Assembly: GCA_001603665.1 (NCBI GenBank)
Contig: LUZN01000004.1
Coordinates: 1-64,000 of the forward strand
Length of the DNA stretch: 64,000 nt
Direction: 5' to 3'
Source: Bacteroidales bacterium Bact_22
GTDB lineage: Bacteria; Bacteroidota; Bacteroidia; Bacteroidales; F082
Shown here: positions 19,475-30,741 of the stretch, piece by piece
How the letters are laid out: each line of letters begins with the position of its first letter
How positions within the stretch are numbered: the stretch's first letter is position 1
Position numbers and translations under genes: made by a program
The notes under the pieces: generated by a model
The model's input: the letters and a program-made list of their open reading frames with translations, nothing else
Databases searched by the model: none
What the model was told of the DNA's origin: nothing

Positions 19475-21190
19475 ATGTTAAACGAACAAGAACAGATTAG
19501 AAGGAATTCCCTTCAAGAGCTTTACAAGCTAGGCATTAACCCGTATCCGCAGGCGGCGTTCGAAGTCAACGTCACGACAGCGCAGATCAAGGAACAGTTT
19601 GACGACAACGATCTCTCGAAGTTCGAAAACGTCAGCATAGGCGGCCGTATCATGAGCCGTCGTATCATGGGAGCCGCGTCATTCTGCGAGCTGCAGGACG
19701 CCCACGGCCGTATCCAGCTGTACCTCAACCGTGACGAGATATGCCCAGGCGAAGACAAGACCATGTACAACGTTGTTTTCAAACGTCTGCTCGACATCGG
19801 CGACTTCATCGGAGTGAAAGGCTTCGTGTTCCGCACCCAGATGGGCGAGATTTCGATTCACGTCAAGGAGATGACAGTGCTCAGCAAGAGCTTGCGCCCA
19901 CTGCCTATCGTGAAGGAAAAAGACGGCGTGAAATACGACGAGTTCAACGACCCGGAGCTGCGTTATCGTATGCGTTATGTGGACCTCGTTGTCAACGACA
20001 AAGTTAAAGATATCTTCGAGAAGAGGACGCGAATCATCAACAGCATGCGTAATTTCTTCAACGAGAGAGGCTATCTTGAGGTGGAGACTCCAGTCCTTCA
20101 GCCTATACCGGGAGGCGCCTCGGCACGTCCGTTTGTGACACACCACAACGCCCTCGACATCCCGATGTATCTGCGCATCGCCGACGAGCTTTACCTGAAA
20201 CGTCTCATCGTAGGCGGCTTCGACGGAGTGTATGAGTTCTCGCGTAACTTCCGCAACGAAGGCATGGACCGTTCGCATAACCCTGAGTTTACTGGACTTG
20301 AGATATACGTGGCCTACAAAGACTACCTCTGGATGATGGACTTCACCGAGGAGATGATCTGCCGTTGCGCTCACGACGTGCTCGGCACCGATGTTTTGAA
20401 AGTCGGCGACCATGAGATAAGCTTGAAACGCCCGTTCAAACGCATCTCGATGATTGACTCCATCAAGGAAAACACTGGCATCGACATCAACGGAATGAAC
20501 GAGGAACAGCTGCGTGAGGTGTGCAAGAAACTCGAGATCGAAATCGACGAGTCGATGGGTAAAGGCAAGCTCATCGATGAGATCTTCGGCGCGAAATGCG
20601 AAGGCACCTACATCCAGCCGACATTCATCACCGACTATCCTGTCGAGATGTCGCCGCTATGTAAACGCCACCGCGAGAACCCGGAACTCACCGAGCGCTT
20701 CGAACTGATGATCAACGGTAAAGAGGTGGCTAACGCCTACACCGAGCTCAACGACCCTATCGATCAGCGTGCCCGTTTCGAGGAACAGATGAAACTCGCA
20801 GGCCGCGGCGACGACGAGGCTATGGTCATCGACCAGGACTTCCTCCGCGCTTTGGAATACGGCATGCCTCCTACATCTGGCATGGGTATCGGCATCGACC
20901 GTTTCGTGATGCTGCTCACAGGTCAGACACAGATTCAGGAAGTGCTTCTCTTCCCGACGATGCGTCCGGAGATCCACAAGAAAGTGGCTACGAAGGAAGA
21001 CTTCATGGCCGTCGGCGTGCCTGAGGTATGGGCCGAAGTGCTTGTTCGTCAGAACTACACCACCGTCGAGATGATGCAGTCGGAGAAGCCATCTGCCCTG
21101 CGTGAGAAACTCAACGGCATCCGTAAAAAGACAAAGATGGACGTCCCGGCATTGCAGCTGGATGAGGTCGAAAAATGGATTAACGCATAA
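19475..21190 (+). CDS. lysS: lysine--tRNA ligase (class II)
   Basis: FETPVLQ-type motif [58 protein letters not shown]. Confidence 0.98.
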   Translation: MLNEQEQIRRNSLQELYKLGINPYPQAAFEVNVTTAQIKEQFDDNDLSKFENVSIGGRIMSRRIMGAASFCELQDAHGRIQLYLNRDEICPGEDKTMYNVVFKRLLDIGDFIGVKGFVFRTQMGEISIHVKEMTVLSKSLRPLPIVKEKDGVKYDEFNDPELRYRMRYVDLVVNDKVKDIFEKRTRIINSMRNFFNERGYLEVETPVLQPIPGGASARPFVTHHNALDIPMYLRIADELYLKRLIVGGFDGVYEFSRNFRNEGMDRSHNPEFTGLEIYVAYKDYLWMMDFTEEMICRCAHDVLGTDVLKVGDHEISLKRPFKRISMIDSIKENTGIDINGMNEEQLREVCKKLEIEIDESMGKGKLIDEIFGAKCEGTYIQPTFITDYPVEMSPLCKRHRENPELTERFELMINGKEVANAYTELNDPIDQRARFEEQMKLAGRGDDEAMVIDQDFLRALEYGMPPTSGMGIGIDRFVMLLTGQTQIQEVLLFPTMRPEIHKKVATKEDFMAVGVPEVWAEVLVRQNYTTVEMMQSEKPSALREKLNGIRKKTKMDVPALQLDEVEKWINA

Positions 21191-21210
21191 CCAATTAAAC
21201 ATCCTATAAG

Positions 21211-24200
21211 ATGAAAAAAGTATTGTTAACATTAGTCTTTTCTGTGATTCTGAGCACTCTCTCATTCGCTCAGACCGTGCAGAAAACTTATTATTTCGGG
21301 ACTCCTATGGTCAGCGAGATGAACGGCTACGATGTGCTCCGTTTCGCTGATACCTATAACAACGGTGTCCCTGGCGAAGCTACGCTGCCATATCAGGCTG
21401 TGTCGTTGCTTCTGCCGCAAAACACTGATGCTCAGAACATTACAGTCGAATATTCCGACTTTGTCGAGCTCGAAGGTATCTATAACCTGATGCCTCAGCA
21501 GTCGGCACGCCCGCTGTCGTCGACAGAGCCATTGGTTTTTGAGAAAAACGAGGAGTTTTATCGTTCGGAAAACGTGTATCCTGAAATCACGTATTCTAAG
21601 GTAAACACTCAGTATCTCAACGGCTGCTCGTTTGCCTTCGCACAGTTTACCCCAGTGCGTTACGTCCCTGCCACAGGCAAGGTGTCGTATGCTAAGTCGG
21701 TGACTGTCACCGTCGAACTGATGGCATCAAAAGCCGACCATAGCAGCAAACTCTGGATGACCCCGGAGGTACAGTCTCGTGTTGAGCGTCTGGCACAGAA
21801 CCCCGAGGCGGTGCAGGGATATACGTCACGCGGCCGCTCGCTCGGTGGCTACGAAATCCTCGTCATCACCCCACAGCAGTGGGTCTCGCATTTCGACGAA
21901 TACGTCGCCTTCTATGAGGCTCGCGGCCTCCGTACCCACGTCACGGCGCTGGAAGACATCCTCGCCAACTTCGCCGGTCGCGACAATGCCGAGAAAGTGC
22001 GCACCTACATCGATCAAGAATACACCAACGAAGGCATAGAGATGGTTCTCCTCGGCGGCGACTCTAACGTGGTGCCGTGGCGCGCCTTCTGGTGCGAGGT
22101 GGGAGATGAGAGGGATAACCTCCCGGCCGATATGTATTTTGTTTGCCTCGACGGCACCTGGAACGACGACAACGACGAATACTGGGGCGAAGTTGGCGAG
22201 GATGACCTCCTCCCTGAACTGGCCATCGCCCGCATGCCGTTCAACAACGAACTACAGTTTAACAATATGATGCACAAAACGTTAGAGTATCAGGCGAACC
22301 CTGTGCTCGGCGAGTTCCACGATGTCATCCTCGGCGGTGAACACCTCGGCGACGGCTACTACGGCAGCACCGACCTCAACATGCTCATCGGCGGATCGAG
22401 CCAGTTTGGCTACACCACAGTGGGCATCCCTGAAGACTATAACTTCATCAAGATATATGCCGACGGTCCTACGGGCTGGAGCGGCAGCACCTTCAAGAAA
22501 GCCATCAATGAATACGGCGGACAATATGTGCATCATGTGGGCCACGCCAACACCGACTACGTGGCAGGATGGTATGTCAACACCACCGACGACAACTCGT
22601 TTGCACAGCTCGACGGCGTACATCACAACTATAACTTCTTCCATTCGCACGGCTGCATCTGTGGCGACTTCACCCACTCCTGCATGCTCGAGCGACTGGT
22701 CAACATCTCGACGGGATTCGTAGCCTCGACAGGTAACTCGCGCTATGGCTGGTATCAGCCTTGGGGCGATGGCATGGCAGCGCATCTGCACCGTGAGTTT
22801 ATCGACGCCTACTACAACGACCGCCTGCCTTACATCGGGACAGCCTTCGTGGAGATGAAGATCATGACAGCTCCGTATGTCACCACACCATGGGGCGACG
22901 ATGGCGCTATGCGCTGGAACCTCTACGACATCAATATCTTAGGCGACGTGGCAGTGTGCCCGTGGCTCGACGAGCCATTCCGTCCGGAGGTGAGCTACGC
23001 ATCAGCATTGACAGTAGGAACGACGACGATGCCTATATACATCACCAAGCGAGGAGAGCCACAAAGCAACTTCCGCTGCAGCCTCTTCCATAACGGCGAA
23101 CTGCTGGCATTCGGCATGACCGACGCCAACGGACATGCTGACGTTAATTTCGCTCTCGGCGAGTCACTCGATGTCATCGATACTCTTCAGCTTATCATCA
23201 CAGGACCTAACGCCTATCCACAGACAATAGATATTGTCGGAATCGATAACACCACAGCTTTCGTCTATCCGCAAGGTATTGATATTCATGGCGATTTTCT
23301 CTTTGGGACTAACATCTCTATGGATGTCGACTTCCGTAACGCAGGCGCTGTGGATGCTACCAACGTGATAGCAACTTTATCGACCGCTTCCGACTTCGTC
23401 ACACTGTCGAAATCGACAGTAAACGTTGGTAATATCAACGGTGGCGCCACAGTGACGGTCAACGACGCCTTCGACGTTGAAGTCGCAAACAACATCCCTG
23501 ACGAGACCTACGTCGACTTCGTCATGACATGTACCGACGGCACTAACGTATGGACTCGCGATGTGTTCTTCCAGGCAGTAGCTCCAGTATTGAATATCAA
23601 CGAGTTAACATACGCTGAAACGGTAGGCAACATGAACGGCTTCCTCGATCCGGGAGAGACATTCACCGTCACCGTCAAGGGTAAAAACACAGGTCACTGC
23701 GTAGCCGAAGACCCGCATATCATCGCTAGCGTCGACCTGGATTATATCACGATTGTCAACAATGACGTGCATTTCAACAATGTCGGTGTCAACAGCACCT
23801 ACCAGCAGGCTATCGAGTTCCAGATCGCCAACGACGCCCCTGAAGGCAACGTCCTCACTGTCAATCTCAATGTCTTGACAGGTCAGTATTCTTCAGAAAA
23901 GAGCCTCGTCCTGACTATCGGAACGGTGAAGGAAGACTTCGAATCGGGCGATTTCTCGCAGTTCAACTGGCAGCTCGAAGGCGATGCCAACTGGTTTATC
24001 ACCGATACCGTGGCACATAGCGGCGTCCATAGCGCGCAGTCGCCTCAGCTTAGCAAGCACCAATCAGCTACGATGTTTGTCGATATGAAAAACACCACCG
24101 ACGGCGTGCTTTCGTTCTATTACAAGATGCACATCAAGCATAACAGAGCTGCTCTTATCATCTACCTCGACGGTGCTGCAAAAGACCTGCTCTATGGCGA

Positions 24201-24594
24201 TCACGACTGGACACTCTATACACTCAACATACCGGCAGGCGAACATACTGTTTCATGGTGTTATTATACTGCTCAAAACGCCGCCGTAGAAGAATATGTT
24301 TGCTGGGTTGACGATATCATCTTCCCAGGTAACACGATGATTCTCAACGTCGGTTCGGTTGTCGCTGATAACGATGTGACGATTTATCCTAACCCTGCCA
24401 ACGACATTATTAATGTTCAGGGCGAGGATATCCAATACGTCGAGATTTACAATTCTATAGGCTTAAAAGTCTTAGATAAGAATGTAAATAATTCAGAATC
24501 AATCAATATCGCTGGTTTTGCAAGTGGTATTTACTTCGTAAGAGTTGTAGATAGAGAAGGTAATATTTCAACGACAAAAATCGTCAAGAGATAA
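21211..24594 (+). CDS. gingipain-like C25-family cysteine protease with T9SS sorting domain
   Basis: EYTNEGIEMVLLGGDSNVVPWR, YVHHVGHANTDYV (His), FFHSHGCICGDF (Cys); C-terminal TIYPNPANDIINVQGEDIQYVEIYNSIGLKV...STTKIVKR. Confidence 0.9.
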   Translation: MKKVLLTLVFSVILSTLSFAQTVQKTYYFGTPMVSEMNGYDVLRFADTYNNGVPGEATLPYQAVSLLLPQNTDAQNITVEYSDFVELEGIYNLMPQQSARPLSSTEPLVFEKNEEFYRSENVYPEITYSKVNTQYLNGCSFAFAQFTPVRYVPATGKVSYAKSVTVTVELMASKADHSSKLWMTPEVQSRVERLAQNPEAVQGYTSRGRSLGGYEILVITPQQWVSHFDEYVAFYEARGLRTHVTALEDILANFAGRDNAEKVRTYIDQEYTNEGIEMVLLGGDSNVVPWRAFWCEVGDERDNLPADMYFVCLDGTWNDDNDEYWGEVGEDDLLPELAIARMPFNNELQFNNMMHKTLEYQANPVLGEFHDVILGGEHLGDGYYGSTDLNMLIGGSSQFGYTTVGIPEDYNFIKIYADGPTGWSGSTFKKAINEYGGQYVHHVGHANTDYVAGWYVNTTDDNSFAQLDGVHHNYNFFHSHGCICGDFTHSCMLERLVNISTGFVASTGNSRYGWYQPWGDGMAAHLHREFIDAYYNDRLPYIGTAFVEMKIMTAPYVTTPWGDDGAMRWNLYDINILGDVAVCPWLDEPFRPEVSYASALTVGTTTMPIYITKRGEPQSNFRCSLFHNGELLAFGMTDANGHADVNFALGESLDVIDTLQLIITGPNAYPQTIDIVGIDNTTAFVYPQGIDIHGDFLFGTNISMDVDFRNAGAVDATNVIATLSTASDFVTLSKSTVNVGNINGGATVTVNDAFDVEVANNIPDETYVDFVMTCTDGTNVWTRDVFFQAVAPVLNINELTYAETVGNMNGFLDPGETFTVTVKGKNTGHCVAEDPHIIASVDLDYITIVNNDVHFNNVGVNSTYQQAIEFQIANDAPEGNVLTVNLNVLTGQYSSEKSLVLTIGTVKEDFESGDFSQFNWQLEGDANWFITDTVAHSGVHSAQSPQLSKHQSATMFVDMKNTTDGVLSFYYKMHIKHNRAALIIYLDGAAKDLLYGDHDWTLYTLNIPAGEHTVSWCYYTAQNAAVEEYVCWVDDIIFPGNTMILNVGSVVADNDVTIYPNPANDIINVQGEDIQYVEIYNSIGLKVLDKNVNNSESINIAGFASGIYFVRVVDREGNISTTKIVKR

Positions 24595-25730
24595 TGCTTT
24601 TTGCTGATGTTATAGGGCATGACGACTTAAAAAAACGCCTGATTCAGAGCGTTCAGGAGAGTCGCGTGCCTCATGCTCAGCTGTTTTTAGGCCCTGAAGG
24701 TAGCGGAAAGCTGCCTCTGGCTCTGGCTTACGCCCAATATATCAACTGCACAAACCGTTCAGAGACCGACAGTTGCGGTGAGTGTCCGTCGTGTAAAAAA
24801 TTCATGACGCTCACCCATCCCGACCTGCATTTCGTGTTTCCGACCGCCACCAACAAAACGGTGAAGCAAGATCCGCAATCCGACCTGTTTATCACCGAGT
24901 GGCGCGAGTATCTCACTGATTGTCAAGGATATGCCGACCTTTCGAACTGGTTTACAAAGCTAGATATCGAAAACAAACAAGGCATAATCAACGTGCGCGA
25001 CGCGGCAACGATAATGCGAAAACTCAGCTTTAAAGCCTACGAAAGCGAGTATAAGATTGCTATTATCTGGATGGCCGAGAAGCTTAACATGCAGAGCGCC
25101 AATAAGTTACTGAAACTTATCGAGGAACCGCCAGAGAAGACGATGTTTATTCTCATCGCCGAGCATCAGGAGGAGCTGCTTACCACCATTCGTTCGCGTT
25201 GCGTGATGCTTAAGGTCAATAAACTCGGGCATCAGGAGACGCAGCAAGCCTTGATCGACAGACTGGGATGCGACGAACAGCAGGCTTACGACGCGGCCGC
25301 ATTGGCCAATGGCAGCTGGATTCTGGCGAGACATTACGCTCAAGATATTGAAGAAGAGAAGCTTTACGCCGAGACATTCCAAAAATGGATGCGTTACTGC
25401 TTCAGAGGCGCTGTGTCGGAACTCATCGACCTGGTGGCCAACGACATCAAGCCACTGGGACGCGAGAAACAGAAGGAATTTTTGGAATACGGACTGAATA
25501 TCTTTCATAACTCGTTGTTATTCAACAACAATATGTCCGACGATGTGATGCTTCCTGCCGATGAGAAGAGCTTCACAAAGAATTTCGCACCTTTCATCAA
25601 TACGAAAAATGCAGCTAAGATTTGCGAACTTTTCGAAGAAAGCATCAACCAAATCGAACGCAATGCCAATGCTTCCATCGTCTTCCTCGACGATAGCTTT
25701 AAGATGTCTAAACTATTGAGAATCAAGTGA
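24594..25730 (+). CDS. holB: DNA polymerase III subunit delta'
   Basis: FADVIGHDDLKKRLIQSVQESRVPHAQLFLGPEGSGKLPLALAYAQYINC, SANKLLKLIEEPPEKTMFILIAE. Confidence 0.9.
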   Translation: MLFADVIGHDDLKKRLIQSVQESRVPHAQLFLGPEGSGKLPLALAYAQYINCTNRSETDSCGECPSCKKFMTLTHPDLHFVFPTATNKTVKQDPQSDLFITEWREYLTDCQGYADLSNWFTKLDIENKQGIINVRDAATIMRKLSFKAYESEYKIAIIWMAEKLNMQSANKLLKLIEEPPEKTMFILIAEHQEELLTTIRSRCVMLKVNKLGHQETQQALIDRLGCDEQQAYDAAALANGSWILARHYAQDIEEEKLYAETFQKWMRYCFRGAVSELIDLVANDIKPLGREKQKEFLEYGLNIFHNSLLFNNNMSDDVMLPADEKSFTKNFAPFINTKNAAKICELFEESINQIERNANASIVFLDDSFKMSKLLRIK

Positions 25731-27346
25731 TGAAGACTATTACGAAAGTGGGTTTGGCGGTGTTGAGCGGTCTCTTAATTGCCGCCGCATGGCCTGTCAA
25801 CGGCCTCGTGCCCCTCGCTTTCGTCGCTTTCGTTCCGCTTTTATATCTTCAAGATAGGATAGGCGACAATGAAAATCCTGAAAAAGGCAGCATTTTCTGG
25901 TTATCTTTTATAACTTTTGTGGTTTGGAATGGCCTCACGACATGGTGGGTGTGGAAGACTACAGCAGCAGGAACCATCGCCATGATACTGCTCAACAGTC
26001 TCTTCATGACATGCGTTTTCTGGGCTTTTCATTTTGTGAAAACGAGGCTTTACGACAACAAAAAAGGTTATTATGTGTTGATAATCTTTGTGTTAGCCTT
26101 CGAATACCTGCATCTACACTGGCAGCTCAACTGGCCGTGGCTTAACCTGGGAAATGTCTTCTCGCACTACCACTCCTGGGTGCAATGGTACGAGTTTACA
26201 GGCATTGCAGGCGGCACAATTTGGGTACTTGTAGCTAACATAATGATTTACAAGTTTTTGCATGCGTCATTTCGACCGCAGCAAAGCGGAGTGAAGAAAT
26301 CCTCTTTGAGTATCAAATATTCAATTATAGTACTTTGCATTCTCTTTATCCCATTGATAATCAGTAAGATACAATATTTTTCTTATAAAGAAAAAGGCAG
26401 TGAAGTCGAAATCGTCGTCGTCCAACCCAATCTCGATCCTTACTCGGAGGAATTCACTCTTACTCCTCAAGAGATAATGCTTCGCAACCTCTCTGTCGCC
26501 GCTCCTCTGATGACCGACAGCACCCGTTTTGTGGTGAGTCCAGAGTCGGCGATACAGGAGAATATCTGGCTTGAACGAATTGATAAATATTATTCAATCA
26601 GGGAGTTACGTCGTTTTATCGAGAAATATTCAAACACTTGCTATGTAATCGGCATCAGCACATACGGAAATGTTCCCGAAGGTCATGAAACCGACTTCGC
26701 TGCTAGGAAATTCAGCAATATCGACAAATATTTCTACGCATATAACACCGCCAGCCTGATCACCGCCGACACGATTCAGCTTTACCATAAGTCACGACTG
26801 ACGCCTGGAGCCGAGTCGATGCCTTCGTGGTGGATCCTCCGTATGCTTAAAAACCATGCCCTCGACCTCGGCGGCACCGTCGGTACACTGCAAAAAGACA
26901 CTGAAGCTCGTGTGTTAGCCTTTGATAATCATAAAGTTGCACCGCTGATTTGCTACGAGTCGGTGTTCGGCGAATACGTCACCGAGTTTGTGAGAAAAGG
27001 CGCCGACATGCTGTTCGTCATCACCAACGACGGATGGTGGGGCGACTCGCCAGGCCACAAACAACACCTCGAGTTCTCGAAGCTTCGCGCCATCGAGAAT
27101 CGCCGAAGCGTGGCGCGCTCAGCAAACACTGGCATCTCAGGGTTTATCAACCAACGGGGCGACATCATCGAGCAGAGCGGCTACTGGGAGCAGACGGCCC
27201 TGCGAAACAGCATCAAAGCCAACGATAATATGACATTTTACGCACGCTTCGGCGATTATCTCTATAAAATTGCGGTCTTCATGACGGCATTGCTCGTCGC
27301 CCTGACCATTGTCAAACTAATCATCGGAAAACAATGGAAACTCTGA
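25727..27346 (+). CDS. lnt: apolipoprotein N-acyltransferase
   Basis: multi-TM; VVVQPNLDPYSE, VVSPESAIQEN, YHKSRLTPGAESMP, PLICYESVFGEYVTEFVRKGADMLFVITNDGWWGDSPGHKQHLEFSKLRAIENRR. Confidence 0.95.
   Translation: MMKTITKVGLAVLSGLLIAAAWPVNGLVPLAFVAFVPLLYLQDRIGDNENPEKGSIFWLSFITFVVWNGLTTWWVWKTTAAGTIAMILLNSLFMTCVFWAFHFVKTRLYDNKKGYYVLIIFVLAFEYLHLHWQLNWPWLNLGNVFSHYHSWVQWYEFTGIAGGTIWVLVANIMIYKFLHASFRPQQSGVKKSSLSIKYSIIVLCILFIPLIISKIQYFSYKEKGSEVEIVVVQPNLDPYSEEFTLTPQEIMLRNLSVAAPLMTDSTRFVVSPESAIQENIWLERIDKYYSIRELRRFIEKYSNTCYVIGISTYGNVPEGHETDFAARKFSNIDKYFYAYNTASLITADTIQLYHKSRLTPGAESMPSWWILRMLKNHALDLGGTVGTLQKDTEARVLAFDNHKVAPLICYESVFGEYVTEFVRKGADMLFVITNDGWWGDSPGHKQHLEFSKLRAIENRRSVARSANTGISGFINQRGDIIEQSGYWEQTALRNSIKANDNMTFYARFGDYLYKIAVFMTALLVALTIVKLIIGKQWKL
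26265..26301 (+). repeat. REP-like palindrome inside the lnt CDS
   Basis: CGTCATTTCGACCGCAGCAAAGCGGAGTGAAGAAATC; arms ATTTC/GAAAT and CCGC/GCGG; matches the tatD element. Confidence 0.85.
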
Positions 27347-28275
27347 GCCTCGCACCGTTTCAAGGAATCACCGATGTGGTCTACCGCAATGCCTTTAAGA
27401 AACATTTTCGCGGAATAGACAAGTTTTACACCCCGTTTTTCACCGGAATACAGAAAGACAACTCAAAGAGTCTGCGCGGCGAAGAGATAAGCCCCGAATT
27501 CAACGACGTGAACACCGTCGTCCCGCAGATTTTAAGCAATAAGGCCGACGAAATCATAAGATTTGCAAATCAATGTAAATCAATGGGATACGGCGAGTTC
27601 AACCTCAACATGGGATGCCCGTTTCCGCGTGTCGCCAACAAAACACGTGGCTGCGGCCTCATGGCCGACCCCGAACGCACCATCCCGATGCTGACCGAGG
27701 TCTGCGAGCACGTCGACGGCATAAGATTCAGCATAAAATGCCGCCTCGGATATTACAACGACGAAGAGATTTATGCCTTTATTGAAGTTTTTAACTCATT
27801 GAATGTCAGCGAGATAATAATTCATCCGCGCATCGGGAAGCAGATGTATAACGGCGAGGCATCACTGGAGAAGTTCATAAAGCTGATACCTTTAATTAAT
27901 AAGCCTCTAGTCTACAACGGCGATGTTTTTGATGTCGAAAAATATAAAACAGTCAGAAAATCAGTAGAAAACATCTCATTAGGCCGTGGTTTGCTTACAA
28001 ATCCTTTTCTTGCCGAAGAGATTAAAGGCATTGATAATCAAAAAAATAAGAAAACGCGTCTGCATGGTTTTGTCGTCGACCTCTATGTTGAGCGTCTGCG
28101 TCATGCCGGCGGCAGTCCGAAGATCATCGGAAGCATGAAGGAGCTCTGGAAATATATGATGAACATCTTCGATGATCCACAGAATGTGTGGCGTAAAGTG
28201 AAGAAAGTCAATCATATAGATGAATACGAGACGGCAGTCGAGACAGTTTTTAACGAACAAAATCTAATACTATGA
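27334..28275 (+). CDS. tRNA-dihydrouridine synthase family protein
   Basis: LAPFQGITDVVYRNAF, NLNMGCPFPRVANKTRGCGLM, IIHPRIGKQMYNGEA, VYNGDVFD, SLGRGLLTNPFL. Confidence 0.92.
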   Translation: METLSLAPFQGITDVVYRNAFKKHFRGIDKFYTPFFTGIQKDNSKSLRGEEISPEFNDVNTVVPQILSNKADEIIRFANQCKSMGYGEFNLNMGCPFPRVANKTRGCGLMADPERTIPMLTEVCEHVDGIRFSIKCRLGYYNDEEIYAFIEVFNSLNVSEIIIHPRIGKQMYNGEASLEKFIKLIPLINKPLVYNGDVFDVEKYKTVRKSVENISLGRGLLTNPFLAEEIKGIDNQKNKKTRLHGFVVDLYVERLRHAGGSPKIIGSMKELWKYMMNIFDDPQNVWRKVKKVNHIDEYETAVETVFNEQNLIL

Positions 28276-29744
28276 AAAAGATATTTTACGTATTGATAAT
28301 CAGCATGTTGCTGGTTTCCTGCGCTGTAAAACAGCCGAAAAATGCTCAAAATCAGACAAATCAGAAGGAACTGGTGATTTTGTCGGTTAACGACATGCAC
28401 GGAAAAATCGAGAATATGCCGAAACTCGCTTATGTTGTCGACAGCCTGCGCAACCTTTATCCTGAGCTTATCATAGTGAGCGCCGGCGACAACCGCACGG
28501 GCAACCCTTACAACGATAAATTCCCGGGAACGCCTAATTTTCCTATGATTAACATGATGAACGAGTTAGGTTTCGACGTGTCGGAACTCGGCAACCATGA
28601 GTTCGACGGCAACATCGACGGAATAAGATATTTCGTCAAGACCGCCAACTTCCCGGTAATCTGCGCAAACGCTTATTTTACAGGCTATCCCGACCTGAAA
28701 CTGCCAGCCTACACCACAATCACACGTAAAATCGACGGCAAGGAAATAAAGGTCACCTTCCTCGGAATGATTGAGACCGAAAACTACGGAAGGCCGTGCT
28801 CGCACGAGAAAAATATGATAAACGTCGACTTCCGTCCGGCCGATAAGGTTATTCCTGAATATCTTAAACTCAAAGACAAATGCGACGTGTTCGTCCTCCT
28901 CTCACACTGCGGACTGCCCGAAGAGACTAAGTTCGCCATGGAGTTCCCCGAGTTTGACCTCATCATCGGTGGTCACTCGCACGACCTATATACAAAGCTG
29001 TTCGACTCTGGCGTGCTCTACACACAGTCGAAGTCGTACATCACCTACACCACCGTAACCAAGGTGCGGTTCAAAGACGGTTCAATTGTCTCTGTTGATG
29101 CGCAACCTATTGATTTAAAGAAAGTTACGAAGGTGGATGCCGACATCCAGAAAGAAGTCGACGGCTATTATGCCAACCCTGACTTCCACACCGTGCTCGG
29201 TCATGCCAAGACTCAGTTCGACGGCTGGGACGCCCTAGGTGCTTTCATGGCCGACGCAGCACGTTATATCGTCAAGACCGACATCGGACTGCAGAACCCC
29301 GGCGGCGTGCGTCTCGACAGCCTGCACGGCGGCGACCTCACAAAAGCCGATATTTTCGCCCTCGACCCGTTTAACAACGAACTCGTGATAGCCAAGATGA
29401 CAGGCAAGCAGATTGAAGAATACCTCAACATAGCTTCAACCGACGATGGCGATTGCACCCACGTCTCGGGCATCACCTACACCATCGATGGCGAGCGTGC
29501 CGCCGACGGGAAAATAACATTCTCCGACGCAAAAGTGTATCTCGAAAACGGCCAACCTATTGATCCTGACAAGGTTTACACGGTATCGATCAACAGCTAC
29601 ATGGCAAAATGGGCTCAAGGTCGCTGCGTCAGCATGGAACAGACGGAATATACCGCCAATGATGCTGAGATTCTGTATCTTAAAGACCATCAAATGGTTG
29701 ATTATAAAGGCGTTAGCCGCTATACTTTGAATAAAAAATTCTAA
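28272..29744 (+). CDS. 5'-nucleotidase / 2',3'-cyclic phosphodiesterase family lipoprotein
   Basis: lipobox LLVSC; ILSVNDMHGKIE, GNHEFDGNIDG, GGHSHDLY, DIFALDPFNNELVIAKMTGKQIEEYLN. Confidence 0.9.
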   Translation: MKKIFYVLIISMLLVSCAVKQPKNAQNQTNQKELVILSVNDMHGKIENMPKLAYVVDSLRNLYPELIIVSAGDNRTGNPYNDKFPGTPNFPMINMMNELGFDVSELGNHEFDGNIDGIRYFVKTANFPVICANAYFTGYPDLKLPAYTTITRKIDGKEIKVTFLGMIETENYGRPCSHEKNMINVDFRPADKVIPEYLKLKDKCDVFVLLSHCGLPEETKFAMEFPEFDLIIGGHSHDLYTKLFDSGVLYTQSKSYITYTTVTKVRFKDGSIVSVDAQPIDLKKVTKVDADIQKEVDGYYANPDFHTVLGHAKTQFDGWDALGAFMADAARYIVKTDIGLQNPGGVRLDSLHGGDLTKADIFALDPFNNELVIAKMTGKQIEEYLNIASTDDGDCTHVSGITYTIDGERAADGKITFSDAKVYLENGQPIDPDKVYTVSINSYMAKWAQGRCVSMEQTEYTANDAEILYLKDHQMVDYKGVSRYTLNKKF

Positions 29745-29747
29745 AAA

Positions 29748-30731
29748 ATGAAGATATTACTCATCCGTTTCAGCTCTATAGGCGACATCGTCCTCACCAC
29801 GCCGGTCATCCGTTGCATCAAGCGGATGGACGACGACGTTGAGCTTCATATGCTTATAAAAGACAAGTTCGCGAGTCTGTCGCACAACAACCCGTATGTC
29901 GACAAGACCATCGAATATTCCAACTCGATTCGCGAAACCATCAAGGAGCTGAAGAAGGAAGAATATGACTATGTCGTTGATTTACAGAAGAATAACCGCT
30001 CCCGTCGTGTCTGCTGGGCTCTCGGATGCGAACATCATTCGTTCCATAAGCTCGACTTTAAGAAGATGCTGCTTACCACCTTCAAAATCAACAAGTTACC
30101 TAATGTGCACATCGTCGACAGATATTTCGAGGCAGTTGAGCCACTTGGCGTGAAAAACGACGGTCGCGGTCTGGAATTCTACATCTCCGAGACCAACCTG
30201 ATGCAGGAGCCAGACATCCCTGAAGAGTTCCGTAATGGTTTCTACGCTATCGCCGTAGGTGGCAGCTACAACACCAAGGTGATGCCTACCGATAAGGTCA
30301 TCGAGATTATCGAAAAACTTGACGAGCCCGTGATTTTGCTAGGTGGTCCGGGCGACATGCAACGCGCCAAGGTCATCGCCGACGCGGTGGGCGAGAACGT
30401 CTGGAACCCAGTCGGGATGCTTAACCTTGAGCAGTCGGCGTCAATTATCAAGATGTCGAAGGCGGTGCTCACGGGTGACACTGGAATGATGCACATCGCT
30501 GCAGCGCTTCATAAACCGATGGTGTCGGTGTGGGGCAACACAGTGCCTGAGTTCGGCATGTATCAGTATTATCCGCAGAAACTCGATATCCCGAATCATA
30601 TCGTCGAGATAAAAGGCCTGAAATGCCGTCCGTGCTCGAAACTCGGCTACAAAAAATGCCCGAAAGGACATTTCAAATGTATGAACGACATCAACGTCGA
30701 CCAAGTGGTTTCATTACTTAAAGTAGATTAA
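29748..30731 (+). CDS. glycosyltransferase family 9 (heptosyltransferase-like)
   Basis: ILLIRFSSIGDIVLTTPVIRCIK, LLGGPGDMQRAKVIAD, VLTGDTGMMHIAAALHKPMVSVWGNTVPEFG. Confidence 0.92.
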   Translation: MKILLIRFSSIGDIVLTTPVIRCIKRMDDDVELHMLIKDKFASLSHNNPYVDKTIEYSNSIRETIKELKKEEYDYVVDLQKNNRSRRVCWALGCEHHSFHKLDFKKMLLTTFKINKLPNVHIVDRYFEAVEPLGVKNDGRGLEFYISETNLMQEPDIPEEFRNGFYAIAVGGSYNTKVMPTDKVIEIIEKLDEPVILLGGPGDMQRAKVIADAVGENVWNPVGMLNLEQSASIIKMSKAVLTGDTGMMHIAAALHKPMVSVWGNTVPEFGMYQYYPQKLDIPNHIVEIKGLKCRPCSKLGYKKCPKGHFKCMNDINVDQVVSLLKVD

Positions 30732-30741
30732 AAATTTTGGC

